From the NCBI GenBank assembly GCA_033085395.1, contig JANQBS010000385.1, positions 1 through 30,092 on the forward strand: DNA of 30,092 nucleotides, written 5' to 3'. Position 1 is the first letter of the stretch, and every line of letters begins with the position of its first letter. The position numbers were made by a program, and so were the translations under genes. The DNA is from Xanthoparmelia taractica (Eukaryota > Ascomycota > Lecanoromycetes > Lecanorales > Parmeliaceae). Below, piece after piece: positions 1 through 11,293 of the stretch. The notes under the pieces were generated by a model. It saw nothing but the letters and a program-made list of their open reading frames with translations. It was not told where the DNA came from and made no database searches.

Positions 1-77
1 ATATCCCATATCTTTCGGTATGGTATTCGAAAAACTGGTCCCATACCATCAAATATACCACACCTTTCCGACCCGTA
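1..77. mobile_element. hAT-like element terminus (partial, runs off the left edge)
   Basis: The block ends in CCTTTCCGACCCGTA at base 77. Its reverse complement matches the start of the complete small element at 4075 over about 75 bases, including the palindromic GATATGGGATATCCCAT region. By comparison with that element, the outer end is base 77 and the body lies to the left, outside the window. The expected 8-bp target duplication would be bases 78-85 (CGAGGGAC), but its partner cannot be seen. The family assignment rests on the 8-bp duplications of related copies in this window. Confidence 0.7.
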
Positions 78-85
78 CGAGGGAC

Positions 86-538
86 GTTATAGCATTGCCT
101 ATTATAGATACTAAGGCAGTGGTACTTAAGGATAAAATATCCGATGGATTAGTAGAACTTTAGAACTTGAATTTTATTACTATCTTTTGTCTCTACTCCC
201 GTTAAGCAGGTTGAAAGTATTAATCCTTTATAGTAGTAACCCGCGAAAGTCTCAAAAAGAATCAATAGTTACAAAGCTAGGTGTATATTCTTCCTATAAA
301 TAACAATAAAGTCAAGTAGGCTTGTTGATAATAAGAGAAGAAGGTGGCTTCTTATTCAATGGAACATGATAATTATATCTTTATAAACGAGAAGCAATCG
401 TGTCCACGCTACTAGACATATCACGAATAGAAAAGCAGCTTAGCCGTCGGTTCTCCTCGAATCACCTATAGTTGCTAGAAATCATAGACAAGTTATATTA
501 TTATCAAAAGCGAGGCAAGCGCCTGTAGATGACTTTCC
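86..538. other. Intergenic, no gene seen
   Basis: Moderately AT-rich sequence between the partial hAT-like terminus and the Tc1/mariner-type element. It is less TpA-saturated than the DNA after base 645, which suggests unique or less RIP-affected sequence. No ORF, RNA gene or repeat could be supported. Confidence 0.5.
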
Positions 539-540
539 TA

Positions 541-644
541 CTCTTGTTTGCAAAACCCTATGCGGGAGCTCGGCCTTGGCGGACCACTCCGCTATTTTTT
601 GCCTGAACGATCACCCAAGAAGAGCAGGAGGTAAATCGCGATAT
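541..644 (+). repeat. Left terminal inverted repeat of the Tc1/mariner-type element
   Basis: Inverted match to 4467-4570 with only a few mismatches, almost all transitions. It holds the GC-rich core GGGAGCTCGGCCTTGGCGG and ends inward at GGTAAATCGCGATAT, where similarity to the other end stops abruptly. The outer flank is TA. Confidence 0.9.
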
Positions 645-1382
645 ATAGGTGTAGAATCGTTTAAATTTAAGGCCGTGTATAATCTATTTGCCACCCAGAG
701 TTAATATAGCTATTTCGTAGCCTTCTAAGTTATTCACGTCGTCTATCTCGCTATTATCATTATATCGTCGTCTATCTTAGCGCTTATTCGAGTTCTTATT
801 TAGAATAAGTTCGAATAGAGTTATAGCAATAACGTTATTCTAGCTAGCTCATACGCTATATATATTCGTGCTTTATAGAAGCTAAGAACTCTTTAAATTC
901 AATATAATATTATCTTTATTTCGAATAATAGTCCAGACGAACGTTCTAGAGTTATAAGTTAGTATATTAAATTATAACTACTCACGTATCTCGAGTAGCG
1001 ATCTATATTATATCTAAACGAGTTAATTTATTAGCTATTCGACGAATTCGATCTCGTTATCAATAAGAATATCGTCTAAAAAACTTTATATCGTCTTAAT
1101 TAATCTCGTAAGCAAATAAGAAGAATTATTAATTAACGCAACGTATTTCTACGAAAAAACTAATTTACTACGCTAGCTAATTAACGATATAATTAGCTAA
1201 TCTTTCTAGATAAGTCGACGACTTATAAGCGAATTAATAAATAGCTCGTTAATTCTATTAATTAGATACTAAAGTCTATAGACAATAGAAAGTACAAATA
1301 AGCTTCTCTAAGTATAAGATCGTGAATTAGTAAAGAATTTAAGCGGTTAAAGAGATAAAGTCTACTATCTGCGTTTATTATA

Positions 1383-1690
1383 TAAGACTATCTATTATAA
1401 ATTATTCTTCAGGGTTCGATCACTTAAGAAATCTTTATCGACTTTATACAAGATTACGTTCTCTTATATTACGATAGCTTTAGTAGAAGTGAGTCTCTTT
1501 TAGTTATTATATGCGATAACGCGTCGATTTATTATAATGTTAAGCTTATTCGTATATATTACAATATAGAAGTTTTACTAAAGTATCTATTTTTATATTT
1601 ATCTAATTTAAATTCTATCGAGATTTTATTTTCGATTTTAAAGACGTAAATTAAGAGATATTAAAATTTAATTATATTATACTTTAATAA
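1383..1690 (+). pseudogene. Transposase relic (DD34E, IS630/Tc1/mariner type)
   Basis: Read in one plus-strand frame through several stops, the relic shows GSIT, then EIFIDFI, then a conserved CDNAS block with its aspartate codon at 1515-1517, then a leucine/tyrosine-rich stretch and NSIE with its glutamate at 1620-1622, then an ILK motif. Exactly 34 residues separate the aspartate and the glutamate, the catalytic spacing of Tc1/mariner DDE transposases. In the living family the enzyme cuts at the terminal repeats and inserts at TA. Here the frame is broken by TAA and TAG codons and key prolines are replaced, as expected from C-to-T decay. It lies inside the element with TA duplications, which supports the superfamily call. 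The N-terminal DNA-binding part could not be recognised. Confidence 0.8.
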
Positions 1691-1699
1691 AGAGAGATA

Positions 1700-4060
1700 T
1701 AATAATTTTATAGATCTTACTATTCACGCATAGAAGAGAAGATATAATACGAGTAATCTCTTTAGAAGAAGTAAGATATATTATAAAAGTTAAGATAAGA
1801 TAAACGCTATTAAGATCTTAAAAGAATAACTTTATTATTTTATAGAGATTTCGCTATAAAATAGCTATATAAAGTCTTTATCGTCTTCGTAGATAGTCTT
1901 ATCTAGATTTAATTCACTCTTAAACGTCTTCTTCTCTTATTATCGATAATCGTAGCTCTTATTCTCGATAGAATCTAGAATAAATCTTAATAATCGAGAT
2001 ATAGAGATCGTAAAAGAATGAATATATATTAAGGCGCGAGCTAACTTCTTTCTACGCTTAAATATCCCTATATTATTAATTAACTCATATTTAATACTAG
2101 ATTTAATCTCTAACTTCTTTTATTTATACTCGAAATTATTATCTTTTCACTTCTAAATATAATAAGACTTATAATATTTATTTAATAGCTTCTTCTTTAT
2201 ATTCTTTAAGGCTCTTCGATTATATAATATAATATTTAGCTTTATATTTTTAATATAGTCTTCTAGATTAATATATATCGAATTATTAACTCTTTACTTT
2301 AAGATTAAGATCGCGTTACGATTATAAATACGGCTAGCTAAGCGCTAAGAGTTGTAATAATTACGTGAAACGAGCTTAGCTTTAAGATAAGAGAATCGAA
2401 AATTTATAAGAGCGCTCGTAGAATACGTTGATTGTAAAGAAAGCTAAATAATTATAATAGTAGAAGTAGTAATAATAGATAAGACGCGATTACGTATTTG
2501 CTTAATATTATTCTCTCTCTTATTCTTCTTCTTTCGCGTCTTATTCTTTAATTTATTCTTTAACTTACGCTCTTAGACGATAATTAAACTTATAAATAAT
2601 TACTTAATAGTAAGTCTATCGATTCGATTCTTCAAAATAGCTACTAATTAGTTAACTAGATCTTAAGACGTAATAAGATAGTGTCTTCGCAAGTCTTTAA
2701 CGTAGTAAACTAATTTAAAATAGTCCTAACTATTATATTTCTTTTGAGTGTACTTCTAGCGAGCTCGAATATTACGTCTAATAGTAATAATAGAGTTAAT
2801 TTTATTCTTCGTAGTCTAGGCGCTAAGTAGTTATTTAATAAAATTTAAGCTTATTAAAATCTCGATAAGACTTATAAATCTATTATCCTAAGTTTTATCG
2901 CTATAAATAATTGTTATAGATATTATTTTAATAGCAATAGACTCTTTTTTAATAACGTTAGATTTATTATAAGCATAACGATATATTAGATTAAGTTAAA
3001 GCTTTTTCTTATGCTTTTAATATAGTAATTTTATAAGAATCGTACTTAAGATCTATTCGTATTCGTTAAGCTCGATCTTTAAGATATTAAAATACTTCTA
3101 TTTAATCGTAGCAAGTAAATTATAAGATAAAGTCGCAATAAGTAAAACTCGATAATATATGATATAATTAAGAGATATAATATAATTATAAGTCTTATTA
3201 TTTTAGATTCTTAATAGCGAATAGAATAAGAGAAAATTATCGCTATTAAGCGTATATCTCTTAATCTCGATATTAAATACGATCTTTTCGCCCTCTTAAA
3301 ACGACTCTATATTAAATTTATATAATATAGATTTTATCTCTTTATTATTAAGCGATTCGACGTTAATAATATCTTTAAGAGAATTAGATAACTTCGTTTT
3401 CGTCTTCGATTTAATTATTTTCTTATTTTTCTATTATTAATAAGATCGCTAATTAATTAAAGTCTTAGAAGTCTTCTACTTATATCTTCTCTTCTCTCTA
3501 TCTTCTTTATTATTAAATATTATTTACGAATTATTTTCGAAGTCTATTTAAATATTAGATAAGATTTCTTTTAATACTCGTAGTTTAATAGTAAAATTAG
3601 TCTATAAAGATCGCTAAAAGTATAAAGTTTCTAATCGTCTTATTAGCGATAGACTCTTATTATTAAGTATTTAATTAAAGATCGCTCTTAAATTAATAGA
3701 ACGTTATTTATTAATTGAGAATTTTAATAAAGATATACTATTTAAAGACTTAGATAGCTAATTTAATAGCGATTAACTCGACTCTATTAGCTTAAGAAAA
3801 GAGTTAATTATTAACTTAGAGCGCTATCGCTTAGATAGCTTCGATTTATTAAATCTTAATAATAATATCGTCGTCTTATAAGACGTTATAATAAATCTTA
3901 GATTAAGTATCTTTAAGATAGACGTAGTAAATATTTATAATTTTAGAGTCGAAGCTTAAGACGACGAAGAAGTCTTATTAAGATCGTTTAGTATAATATT
4001 TATACGTCTCTTTCTCGCTAAAGGCTTCTTCGAATTAAGATACTTATAAGAACCTATAGC
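1700..4060. other. Unassigned RIP-degraded interior of the transposon
   Basis: Very AT-rich, dominated by TA dinucleotides, with CpG kept and CpA/TpG scarce. Stops occur in all frames and no protein motif could be recognised in either strand. It is inside the terminal repeats of the Tc1/mariner-type element but is more DNA than such an element normally needs, so it may contain a second element gene, a captured gene or an old nested insertion. Confidence 0.5.
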
Positions 4061-4074
4061 GACGACGATATAGT

Positions 4075-4350
4075 TACGGGTCGGAAAGGTGTGGTATATT
4101 TGATGGTATCGGACTAGTTTTTCGAATACCATATCGAAAGATATGGGATATCCCATACTCTCATTGAGTTTTTAATAAATATATTACGTAATATTTTTTT
4201 ATATTCTAAAAATACGTAAAAAGCTTAAGCGAACGCTTATGTAATTATAAAATTCTATAAATAGATTAAAAAGATATAATTTTTTAAAAAAAGTTAAAAA
4301 AAAGTTAAAAACGACTATATTCAACAGATACCACACCTTTCCGACCCGTA
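4075..4350. mobile_element. Complete hAT-like MITE, 276 bp, nested in the Tc1/mariner-type element
   Basis: The element starts TACGGGTCGGAAAGGTGTGG and ends with the inverted match CCACACCTTTCCGACCCGTA. Identical 8-bp sequences, GATATAGT, flank it (4067-4074 and 4351-4358). An 8-bp target duplication is the hallmark of hAT elements. There is no room for a transposase, so it is non-autonomous. The centre is A/T homopolymer-rich. Its first 80 bases match, inverted, the partial terminus at 1-77. It sits near the right end of the 541-4570 element and so inserted later. Confidence 0.9.
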
Positions 4351-4466
4351 GATATAGTTTATAAATGTGATAAGAGGATCTCTCTATATGCTTATACTAT
4401 ATCGCTAGTTAAATAGCTTTAATTCTAACCTAATTAAAAAACTAAAATAACTACTATAACACTCAC

Positions 4467-4570
4467 ATATCGCGATTTACCTCCTGCTCTTCTTAGGTGA
4501 TCGTCCAGATAAAAAATAGCGGGGTAATCCGCCAAGGCCGAGCTCCCGCACAGGGTTTTGCAAACAAGAG
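4467..4570 (-). repeat. Right terminal inverted repeat of the Tc1/mariner-type element
   Basis: Inverted partner of 541-644, with CAAACAAGAG at its outer end followed by TA at 4571-4572. It also marks the left border of the normal-composition gene island. Confidence 0.9.
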
Positions 4571-4615
4571 TAGTTGGACGTCACTCGCTGTGCGCAAGAT
4601 ATCAATGGCGGGCTT

Positions 4616-7465
4616 CTAAGCTGTTGAAAGTTTACATCTTTTCGCCGTACGTTTCTCGCTTTTGTTTGGTTCGATATGGAGATTTCGGGTATCGACATTC
4701 TGCAGGCCTCTGTTATATTCATTAAAGGTTCTTTTTCGATTCTTACGTCCGGCAAGGGTCGAAGTAAGAGTTGTGTAGTCGTGGACACACAATTGGCTCT
4801 CTGCAACAATCTCTTGAACGCGTTTCGTGGGAGCTTTTGTATCAGTACTCGGAATTATTTCAACGTCAGAGGATCGAGGTCGCATCAACGCGCTTTCCGT
4901 CGATACATCGAGGTCTAGAGACTTCCCATCTGTAATGCTTACTTCAACTTGCTCATGTCCAGCGCTATTCGTTCGTCTGAGCAACGAAGTTGAATGCTCT
5001 GAGATTATAGGGCCTCGCCCATATATAGAGACATCTCCAGATGAACTATCAATAGCGATTAAGCTTTCCAGACACCCAGTGCTCGTGAAAAACATAGCCT
5101 CTGAACTATGCGCTACTTCGAGAGCAGGCATTAATTTGGAAAGGAGATCTTTTTTAGCATCCAGCCTTGGAATGTGATAAGCTTTTTCCAGCATAGACGG
5201 CCCATGATCACACTTCTCGGAGAGTGTCAATGGTGAGATCGGTAATTCTGAATGTGTCGCATGACACGGGTGGCTCGGAAGGACATGCGGTACTGTAGGT
5301 GAAGAGCATAACCCCTCTACTGGAAAAGCTTTTGGTATCCTACTGCACTCTGTGCAGCTGTAAGACCCAAATTCAGTTGGATCTTGGAGCATCATGATCA
5401 TCTCTCCCAAACTCCTTTGAGAACCTCCGTCTTCGTTTCCGGGACTTAGAATATCCGATGATATTGGCGACGGTTTCATGTCAGCCAAAGTTGCGGAGAG
5501 GGGATTGCCAGAGCCTTGGTCGGCGGATAGATGATGTTCTATGGTACTATGATCTCCCAGCTCGGAGGTCTCTGTATCTTCATGTCTAGCGATCCCTGTT
5601 GGAAAGAGACCTTGTGAAAGCGCTTCACTTTCCGCTTTAATGGACCCGCGATTTGAATGGAAGCCGTCCCCGTATCGGTGCTTGGTAACAGACTCATCTC
5701 TAGGTCGGACTTTGTGGTCAAAAAAAGCCTGAAATATGGCCCTCTGAACAAATGATACGGGTATATATTTGTCTCGGGGCTCCTCAACATCGTATAGCCA
5801 ACGAATAAATAAGTCCAGCTTCACTTGTCGTCGTAAGGCTCCGAAAGCGCGTCCACATCGGTGCTGGACAAGTAAATCGTCCTTGTCACTGATTAAAGGA
5901 GGCGCATTTTCTGACGGTGTATCCGTCTCAATTTGAAGTCTGTTTCGAACTTCGGCAGCTTGATGGTGAGGTGACGTCCCATCTTTGGTGGCACCAGTTA
6001 CCCAGGAGACACAATCTCTTACCGCCTCGTCTAGAGCACTGACGGAGCCCATGAGCTCAATCCTACGAGATCGAAAACCCAGTCGGAGTGCCAGTGACGC
6101 AAATCGATACCAGAGAATGGAGATGCGTTTTCCAACGTAAGGGGAGCTCATCGTGGGGCTTCTCTCAACGTCGATGTTGACAAGATCCGGAGCATAACGC
6201 ATGGCATAGATCCATAGCTGTCTGTAACTAAACTCGAAATGGTCCGTATCCCTTCGTTCGATTTGGACAAAATGGTTTTCCCCATCTTGTCTCACGAACC
6301 TTTGCTGGCTGTGATTGGATCCGGTGAAGATGACCCGCAGTGCTTCACATATTGTGCTCTTATCTTGTAGGTCAAGGAGTATTCTGACTGCCCTCGCACA
6401 CGGTTCAAGCTGCTCGGTATCTTCAAGAAAGGTCCAAAGGGATGGTATAAGTCGCTCCACAGCATATATATTGTTTATGATTGTTTTTTTAGGATTGGGT
6501 TTAGCACCTGTGCGAAGATCTTTCTGGTATTTATATAGGTTCTTAGAAAGCTTGCATCGTGTTCGGAGGCTGCGGGAGCTCTTGTTTTCAATTTTTTTAC
6601 TGTACCCACGTCCACTAGATTCATGAGTCGACTATTTGAGCTTGTGATTTTCGACCATATGTTGTACATGACGGATGCGACGCAAATAGATCGAAAGCTC
6701 CTGTTTTTGATCAGCGCGGACGAATCTCTCTTGAAAGTCTATGACTACTTCGTGGCACTTTAAAGTCAGATATCGTCGCATAGCTCCAATGCGAAATCCA
6801 TCCCATAAGCCCTTAACGTCAAGCAAGTTATCGAAGTCTTTGCGGAGCTCCTCTACTGCGAGTATTTTCTTCAAATCTTTGATCTGTTCTGTTGTCAAGC
6901 ACGCCCACCATTTCATTTCCTGAAAGATCTTCCCCTGCTGATGACAGAGTCGGATTTGGCGAAAAATGTCACCATCTGAATAGACCTTTGGGTTTGAGTA
7001 CTCTTCACGTAGATTAGCAATGAGTACAGAGCTTATATCTAACGAAGGAATTAGGGCTACTTAGGATCATGGCATAGGTATCTCACCATCTATAAATAGA
7101 TCAACCGTCCACCATGCATCGTCCGGTGGAAAATGTAATACAGCTGCCTCCAAATGATACTGTCCCTGGAGAACCCTTAGTGTCGCGTTCACAGGGAGCA
7201 TAAGCTTTGGAGGTTGATCTCCAATACTGGCGCCATGAAGAAGAACCGACTGTGATAAATCCGAATATGAAAGTATTTTTGTAAGTTCCTGATGCGAGAC
7301 GAGAGCGGCGATGCGGTTCGCGGGCTCCAGTCGATAGCATCCTCTATTCAAAAAGTCTTTTTTCAAAGCCTCGATATGCTGAAGGCTTAGACGTTTCCGG
7401 CTCTGATCAAGTTTCAACTGCGATATATCGACTCGCGCGGTTCCACGGTATTTAGCATATCGCTC
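4616..7465 (-). pseudogene. DUF3723-family protein gene, frameshifted
   Basis: One reading frame covers most of the interval and matches the fungal DUF3723 family, whose molecular function is unknown. Visible family blocks in order: RGTARVDISQL near the start, the arginine-rich GCYRLEPANRI block, WWTVDLFID, EEYSNPKVYSDGDIFRQIR, VDVGTVKKLKTRAP, IPSLWTFLED, FSYRQLWIYAMR, FASLALRLGF and PVSFVQRAIFQAFF, then a long polar, low-conservation tail. Two apparent stops (7067-7069, 7061-7063) are removed by a good 48-nt intron, 7086-7039 (GTGAGA to GTTAG, branch-like CTAAT), which joins the frame perfectly. By contrast, the DVGTVKK block lies in a different frame between about 6690 and 6490, and the main frame has a TAG at 6632-6634. 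Two compensating frameshifts are therefore needed, the second at a run of seven A (6484-6490). With both corrected the length would be about 933 codons, normal for the family. The 5' end is unclear: TAG at 7466-7468 may belong to an upstream intron ending TAG/GAG. It could be a recent pseudogene or an intact gene with assembly errors. Confidence 0.85.
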
Positions 7466-7468
7466 CTA

Positions 7469-8253
7469 GCGCCCAACGACATCATACGCATGCTTACGGG
7501 GCTCTTGTAAACGGTTTATTCCACTAGTAGTTCCGATAGCTGATATTACTTGATGGTCCGAAGCCGCAGTCTATGCTATAGACAACGCGGAGACTTCACT
7601 TATACATATTTTACGCCTATCGCCATATTTTTATTAAAGCCGAATTCGAGCATAAACAAAGTAAGCGATATAGAGATTCGGTTATAGATCCGTTTGCCAA
7701 TTGGCTCTCGTGCTCAATTAGCGAATCTCGATAAAAGGATCTCCAAGCCAGAAAGAAGGCCAGCTGCGGCGCGGCAACCTGAACTAAATAGGGAAAGGGA
7801 GTCAACCAGCCAATTTTGAATTTTGAAGTTTGAAAATGAACTTTGAATTGCTGACTATACGCCATTCATACCAGAATTATTTTGCACCAAGGCATAGAAA
7901 ATAGATTCTATAACACAGAGAGTGCGAGTTGTAAGAGTATCTATCCACCAAAAATAATGCATAGATAAATAATACCTATTTCCATGGCCATTCGTCTGAA
8001 CCATGGGTGTGACGGGATAGCGATGGCTATGCATAAACCACGTGGTTGATGTAACAGATACGCTTACGTTTAATTACTAATCGTCACTTCTTTCTCCTTG
8101 TTATATGAAGCTTACCTTAGCTTTAGGGATAGCACTCGTATATATACGCATATCGAAAGGTGGCATACCGAGCCACCCCTCACGTAAAGTACTGCGGAAC
8201 ACATCTACGATATCTTGATGTTCTCTCAATAGCTTATCAATGGTTAGCAGATA
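7469..8253. other. Intergenic, AT-rich patch, possible upstream exon of the DUF3723 gene
   Basis: The DUF3723 frame stays open upstream from 7469 to about 7577 without an ATG, so a 5' exon may lie here. Bases 7590-7870 are more AT-rich, and 7810-7855 holds recurring TTTGAA/TTTTGAA motifs in both orientations. No other gene could be supported. Confidence 0.4.
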
Positions 8254-8568
8254 TCAGCACGATGGCAAACTCGCATTTAGATCCTTTCCTTTGCACATAT
8301 CCAACCCGTTGATCTCTTGTGCTAAGTTTTCAATGTTGCTAAAACAGTCTTCTGAGTGCATAGATCCCCTGTAGCTAGCGAAGACTGGTTTGCTAAACAG
8401 ACTTCTGCAAAGGGAATTTTGCGAGGACTCAGTCGCTGAACGTGAACTGTTTGAGATGTCCAACATGCTCATATCTCGCTTGAATCTCTTTCTCGTCAGA
8501 TGAGTTGTTGGAGTGGCCTGAGATGCTGCCCACAGCGCGCCTACGGTTGCCCGCTTTCTTTCGTCCAT
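8254..8568 (-). CDS. Small hypothetical ORF, 104 aa
   Basis: An uninterrupted frame starting with ATG in a reasonable context (AACATGG) encodes a polar, serine-rich peptide beginning MDERKRATVGALWAASQ and ending SLPSC. It has no signal peptide, membrane segment or motif that I recognise. It stands alone in a gene-poor stretch, and the sequence upstream of the ATG shows no TATA-like box within a typical distance. It may be a real short gene, an exon or chance; codon evidence is weak. Confidence 0.2.
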   Translation of the reverse strand: MDERKRATVGALWAASQATPTTHLTRKRFKRDMSMLDISNSSRSATESSQNSLCRSLFSKPVFASYRGSMHSEDCFSNIENLAQEINGLDMCKGKDLNASLPSC

Positions 8569-11137
8569 GTTATATTTTTCCTTCCTTCTGCCTCGCAGCC
8601 ACGGGTCCCTTCTGAATTCTTCTCCTTTTTTGGCCAGTGTTTTGGTGGCGCACGTAATCTGTTGATCCTGGGGCTCGTGATCTTATTCAGAGCACAAATC
8701 TCTTTAGCATGCTACGGCGTCTCTTGCTTCTCAAGCTTCAGAGGTGATACCATCCTTTTTCATACCGTTTGGAACGCTATGTCGATATACAGGGAAGTTT
8801 CAATAGACTAACACATGTATTGCATTATATAAATGAATAAATCAGATTACATGCTGCGGGAGAAAGAATGGACTAGCCAATCGGGACATTCATGATCAGA
8901 GGGCTTGAGAGGGTGCCTCGAAGATAAGTATATTTTTTAGCAAACGGCCTGAAGCTGCTGTAATAGCTCACGTGCAACGAGACTGAGCAGTATGAGAATC
9001 GCAAATGTACACCCTTATCGTCAATATGCTGCACTGAAATTGCAACGCACAAGCGAAATAGCATACGAGACTTGGGTCCGTAGTGGCACAGCAGCTGGCC
9101 AGAACACATTCTCAGAGTTCCTCGTATAGCAGTAATAGCCAGCGATGCGAGAGGTGTGTCTCACGACCCTTCCATAACCACCTCTTCTGCCCTCCCCCCC
9201 ACATCCATCTATCCAGCAGCTCAAACCCCCCTCGTATCTTTCGAGCTATCAGGTATAGGATCCATCGTGGGTCCGAGGTTTCCTTTTTCTCCGGGCTGGT
9301 TCGTCCCCTTTTCGATCCCGACGTTTGAGATTCCCGAGTCGGAAGCCACCTATACGTATAATCTCCATATTAGCATTATACCTATCGTGAAGACGACACA
9401 CGAGTTTCAAGACAAGATGGGCGATTGAAAAACTCTCGATGCATGCAGCATGGGTAGATCAGATGAGACGTAGACGTCAACGTACCGGTGCCTCGCCGGG
9501 CGCTTTGCCCTCTGTATGGCCGGCTGCATTGGGTGCGCCTTCGCCGTGCTCTGTATGAGGCGGGCATTAGTAGCGAAGGGGATGTGGGTGCGAGAGGAAA
9601 GATAGGGAGCCCTCACTTTCAGCTTGTTGCTTTTGGAATTTCTCACTGGCGCCTGAGCCGCCTGGGGTCTTGGAAGGCATCGCTGGGATGTTGGATTGAG
9701 AGATGAGAATGAGAATTAGGAGGTTTGTCTAGAATTGTAGAGAGGATTGAAGATTGGGAATTTTTTTTATGGTAGAAGAGGAAGAGGAGAGTGGATGTCG
9801 ATAATGTTCGTACGACGTCATCACCTGTTTAAACAAAAGCCAATTGTCCAATCCCCATTCTGCATTTTTTTCGCCATCATTATCGTTTTAATCGTGTTGA
9901 TATAAGCAGGCTATAGCACTCTATTTAGCACAGTGCTTTATAGAATCATGATAGCGAAGGCGAGAAGATGTCCCATCTCTGATTTTCCAAAAGAGGCTTC
10001 TCTCTCTTTTGCTTTGCGCTGACCGTGCGATTGAAATGGCGAGTCGCATATGAGCTTCCAAATCTTGCGACGAGCACGAGCAGAAGCTGCTGCCGACGCT
10101 ACCGAAAGCGGCCAAAGACAACGAGATATCAAGCCCACTTAACGAAGGCGGAATCCGCTCCGACGAAGGTGGCAGTCATCAGGAACCCTGCTGTCACTTC
10201 ACCCTTTGAGTGGCCGAGCACAGCTTGAGTACGCTTGCATCCATTAAAGTCTTTTTTTGTCCCTATACAAACTGAGTTACGTCTCATTTTAGTGGTAAGG
10301 TATGGTAGCATGTGCGGTTGCGGGGGATCTTTGGCGGCGGAGTGTGGGCTGGCGGGGTGGGAAGCTTGGAATACGACAGTACCAGAGACCATTGCGCTAT
10401 CTTTACTGTCCAAAGTGAGATTCATCTTGGAAACTCTACCCACAAATGTAGGAATGCTTCTGTTATGTCTTTGCTGTGTCGGGGAAGTAAGCTAATCGTT
10501 GCCGGGGTTTGTTACAGAATAACCCCTATGAAGTGAGATAGGGGCATCATTCCGCCCATTTCGAAGTCCGAAAATATTCTGCGAACCGCTTACTGGCATT
10601 GTGCTGATCGTGTTCTCCGATTATTGGCAACTACTTTCATTGAGCAGCCTTGCTGACGCTCTATCACTTCGACCCTGTCTAAACCATGAGCTGTACTTTG
10701 GGGACTGATATTCTCGAATAACGATGGTATATTGGTGATATTGAATATGCGCTCAACCACCAGTCGCACTAGACCTCTGGAACACGACGACTTTTTGTTG
10801 GAGAAGCGGGTAAGGGCTTACAGATGTAACCAATGCGATGCTCATACCAGCGAGATGATCAATTTCCGACGGCAGACAGACTTGGTTACTGAATTGCCTT
10901 GTTTCGGGATGACATACCTTGTTAGGACTTTTGACACTATAAACTTTGACCGAATTAGGTCTGATGGAGGGCAGAAGTCTGGTGAAAGGCTTACCCTAAA
11001 GGTTCCGCGGCGCTCTGGCCAGAATCCTCTCGTCTCTTCCTGCACCACGCAACCAATCAAGATGCGCGCCAAGCGAAGGCTGCTTCAACTACATCGTGCA
11101 TATACTCATTGGGCATTGTCTGCCACAGGCCATTCAG
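8569..11137. other. Gene-poor intergenic region, 2.6 kb
   Basis: Normal-composition DNA with short overlapping ORFs on both strands, mostly opening at GTG or TTG rather than ATG, and none with recognisable family similarity. Pyrimidine- and purine-rich tracts occur near 9180-9240 and 9690-9790. It may hold the distal promoter of the DUF4430 gene or a non-coding RNA, but nothing in the sequence demonstrates either. Confidence 0.5.
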
Positions 11138-11293
11138 CCAATGAGAATTTGCGACTTGCGAAAGCTGGCTGGCCTGCATGTATGAGCCCAGAGCAGTATT
11201 TAAAGACCCACCTTCTTTCTTTCCTGCGAGCCTCTAAAGAACCTCGGACAGCTTCAGTTTTGAAAATCATATTTTACTTCCCTCCATCCCGCA
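11138..11293 (+). promoter_or_regulatory. Promoter region of the DUF4430 gene
   Basis: A CCAAT box at 11138-11142 and a TATA-like TATTTAAAG at 11197-11205 lie about 155 and 95 bases upstream of the ATG. A pyrimidine-rich leader (CTTCTTTCTTTCC) follows the TATA-like box. The spacing fits a fungal polymerase II core promoter. Confidence 0.5.

Larger units (their letters stand above)
541..4570. mobile_element. Tc1/mariner-type DNA transposon, RIP-degraded, about 4.03 kb
   Basis: The first 104 bases (541-644) and last 104 bases (4467-4570) are near-perfect inverted repeats starting CTCTTGTTTGCAAAACCC. Each is flanked outside by TA (539-540 and 4571-4572), the target duplication of the Tc1/mariner/pogo superfamily. 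The interior is strongly AT-rich with no long ORF, but a plus-strand relic around 1383-1690 reads as a DD34E transposase with many stops. Without the nested MITE at 4075-4350 the element is about 3.75 kb, long for a fungal Tc1-like element (commonly about 2 kb). The stretch 1700-4060 is unexplained and may be a second gene or an older insertion. The inner edge lies only 43 bp from the stop codon of the DUF3723 gene. Confidence 0.85.

Noticed and set aside
1..4156. Inverted match between 1-77 and 4075-4156, suggesting terminal repeats of one 4.15-kb transposon
   Set aside because: The outer ends (TACGGG) face inward in that model. The 4075 copy has its own partner end at 4350 and its own 8-bp duplication, so these are two separate small elements.
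4477..4809. 110-codon minus-strand ORF
   Set aside because: It overlaps the DUF3723 coding frame and runs into the transposon terminal repeat; a shadow frame.
7061..7069. In-frame TGA and TAA in the DUF3723 gene as nonsense mutations
   Set aside because: A 48-nt intron with proper GTGAGA and TTAG borders removes them and restores the conserved block in frame.
9156..9428. 90-codon plus-strand ORF with proline-rich start
   Set aside because: It opens at GTG, overlaps several equally long frames on both strands, and has no recognisable family features.
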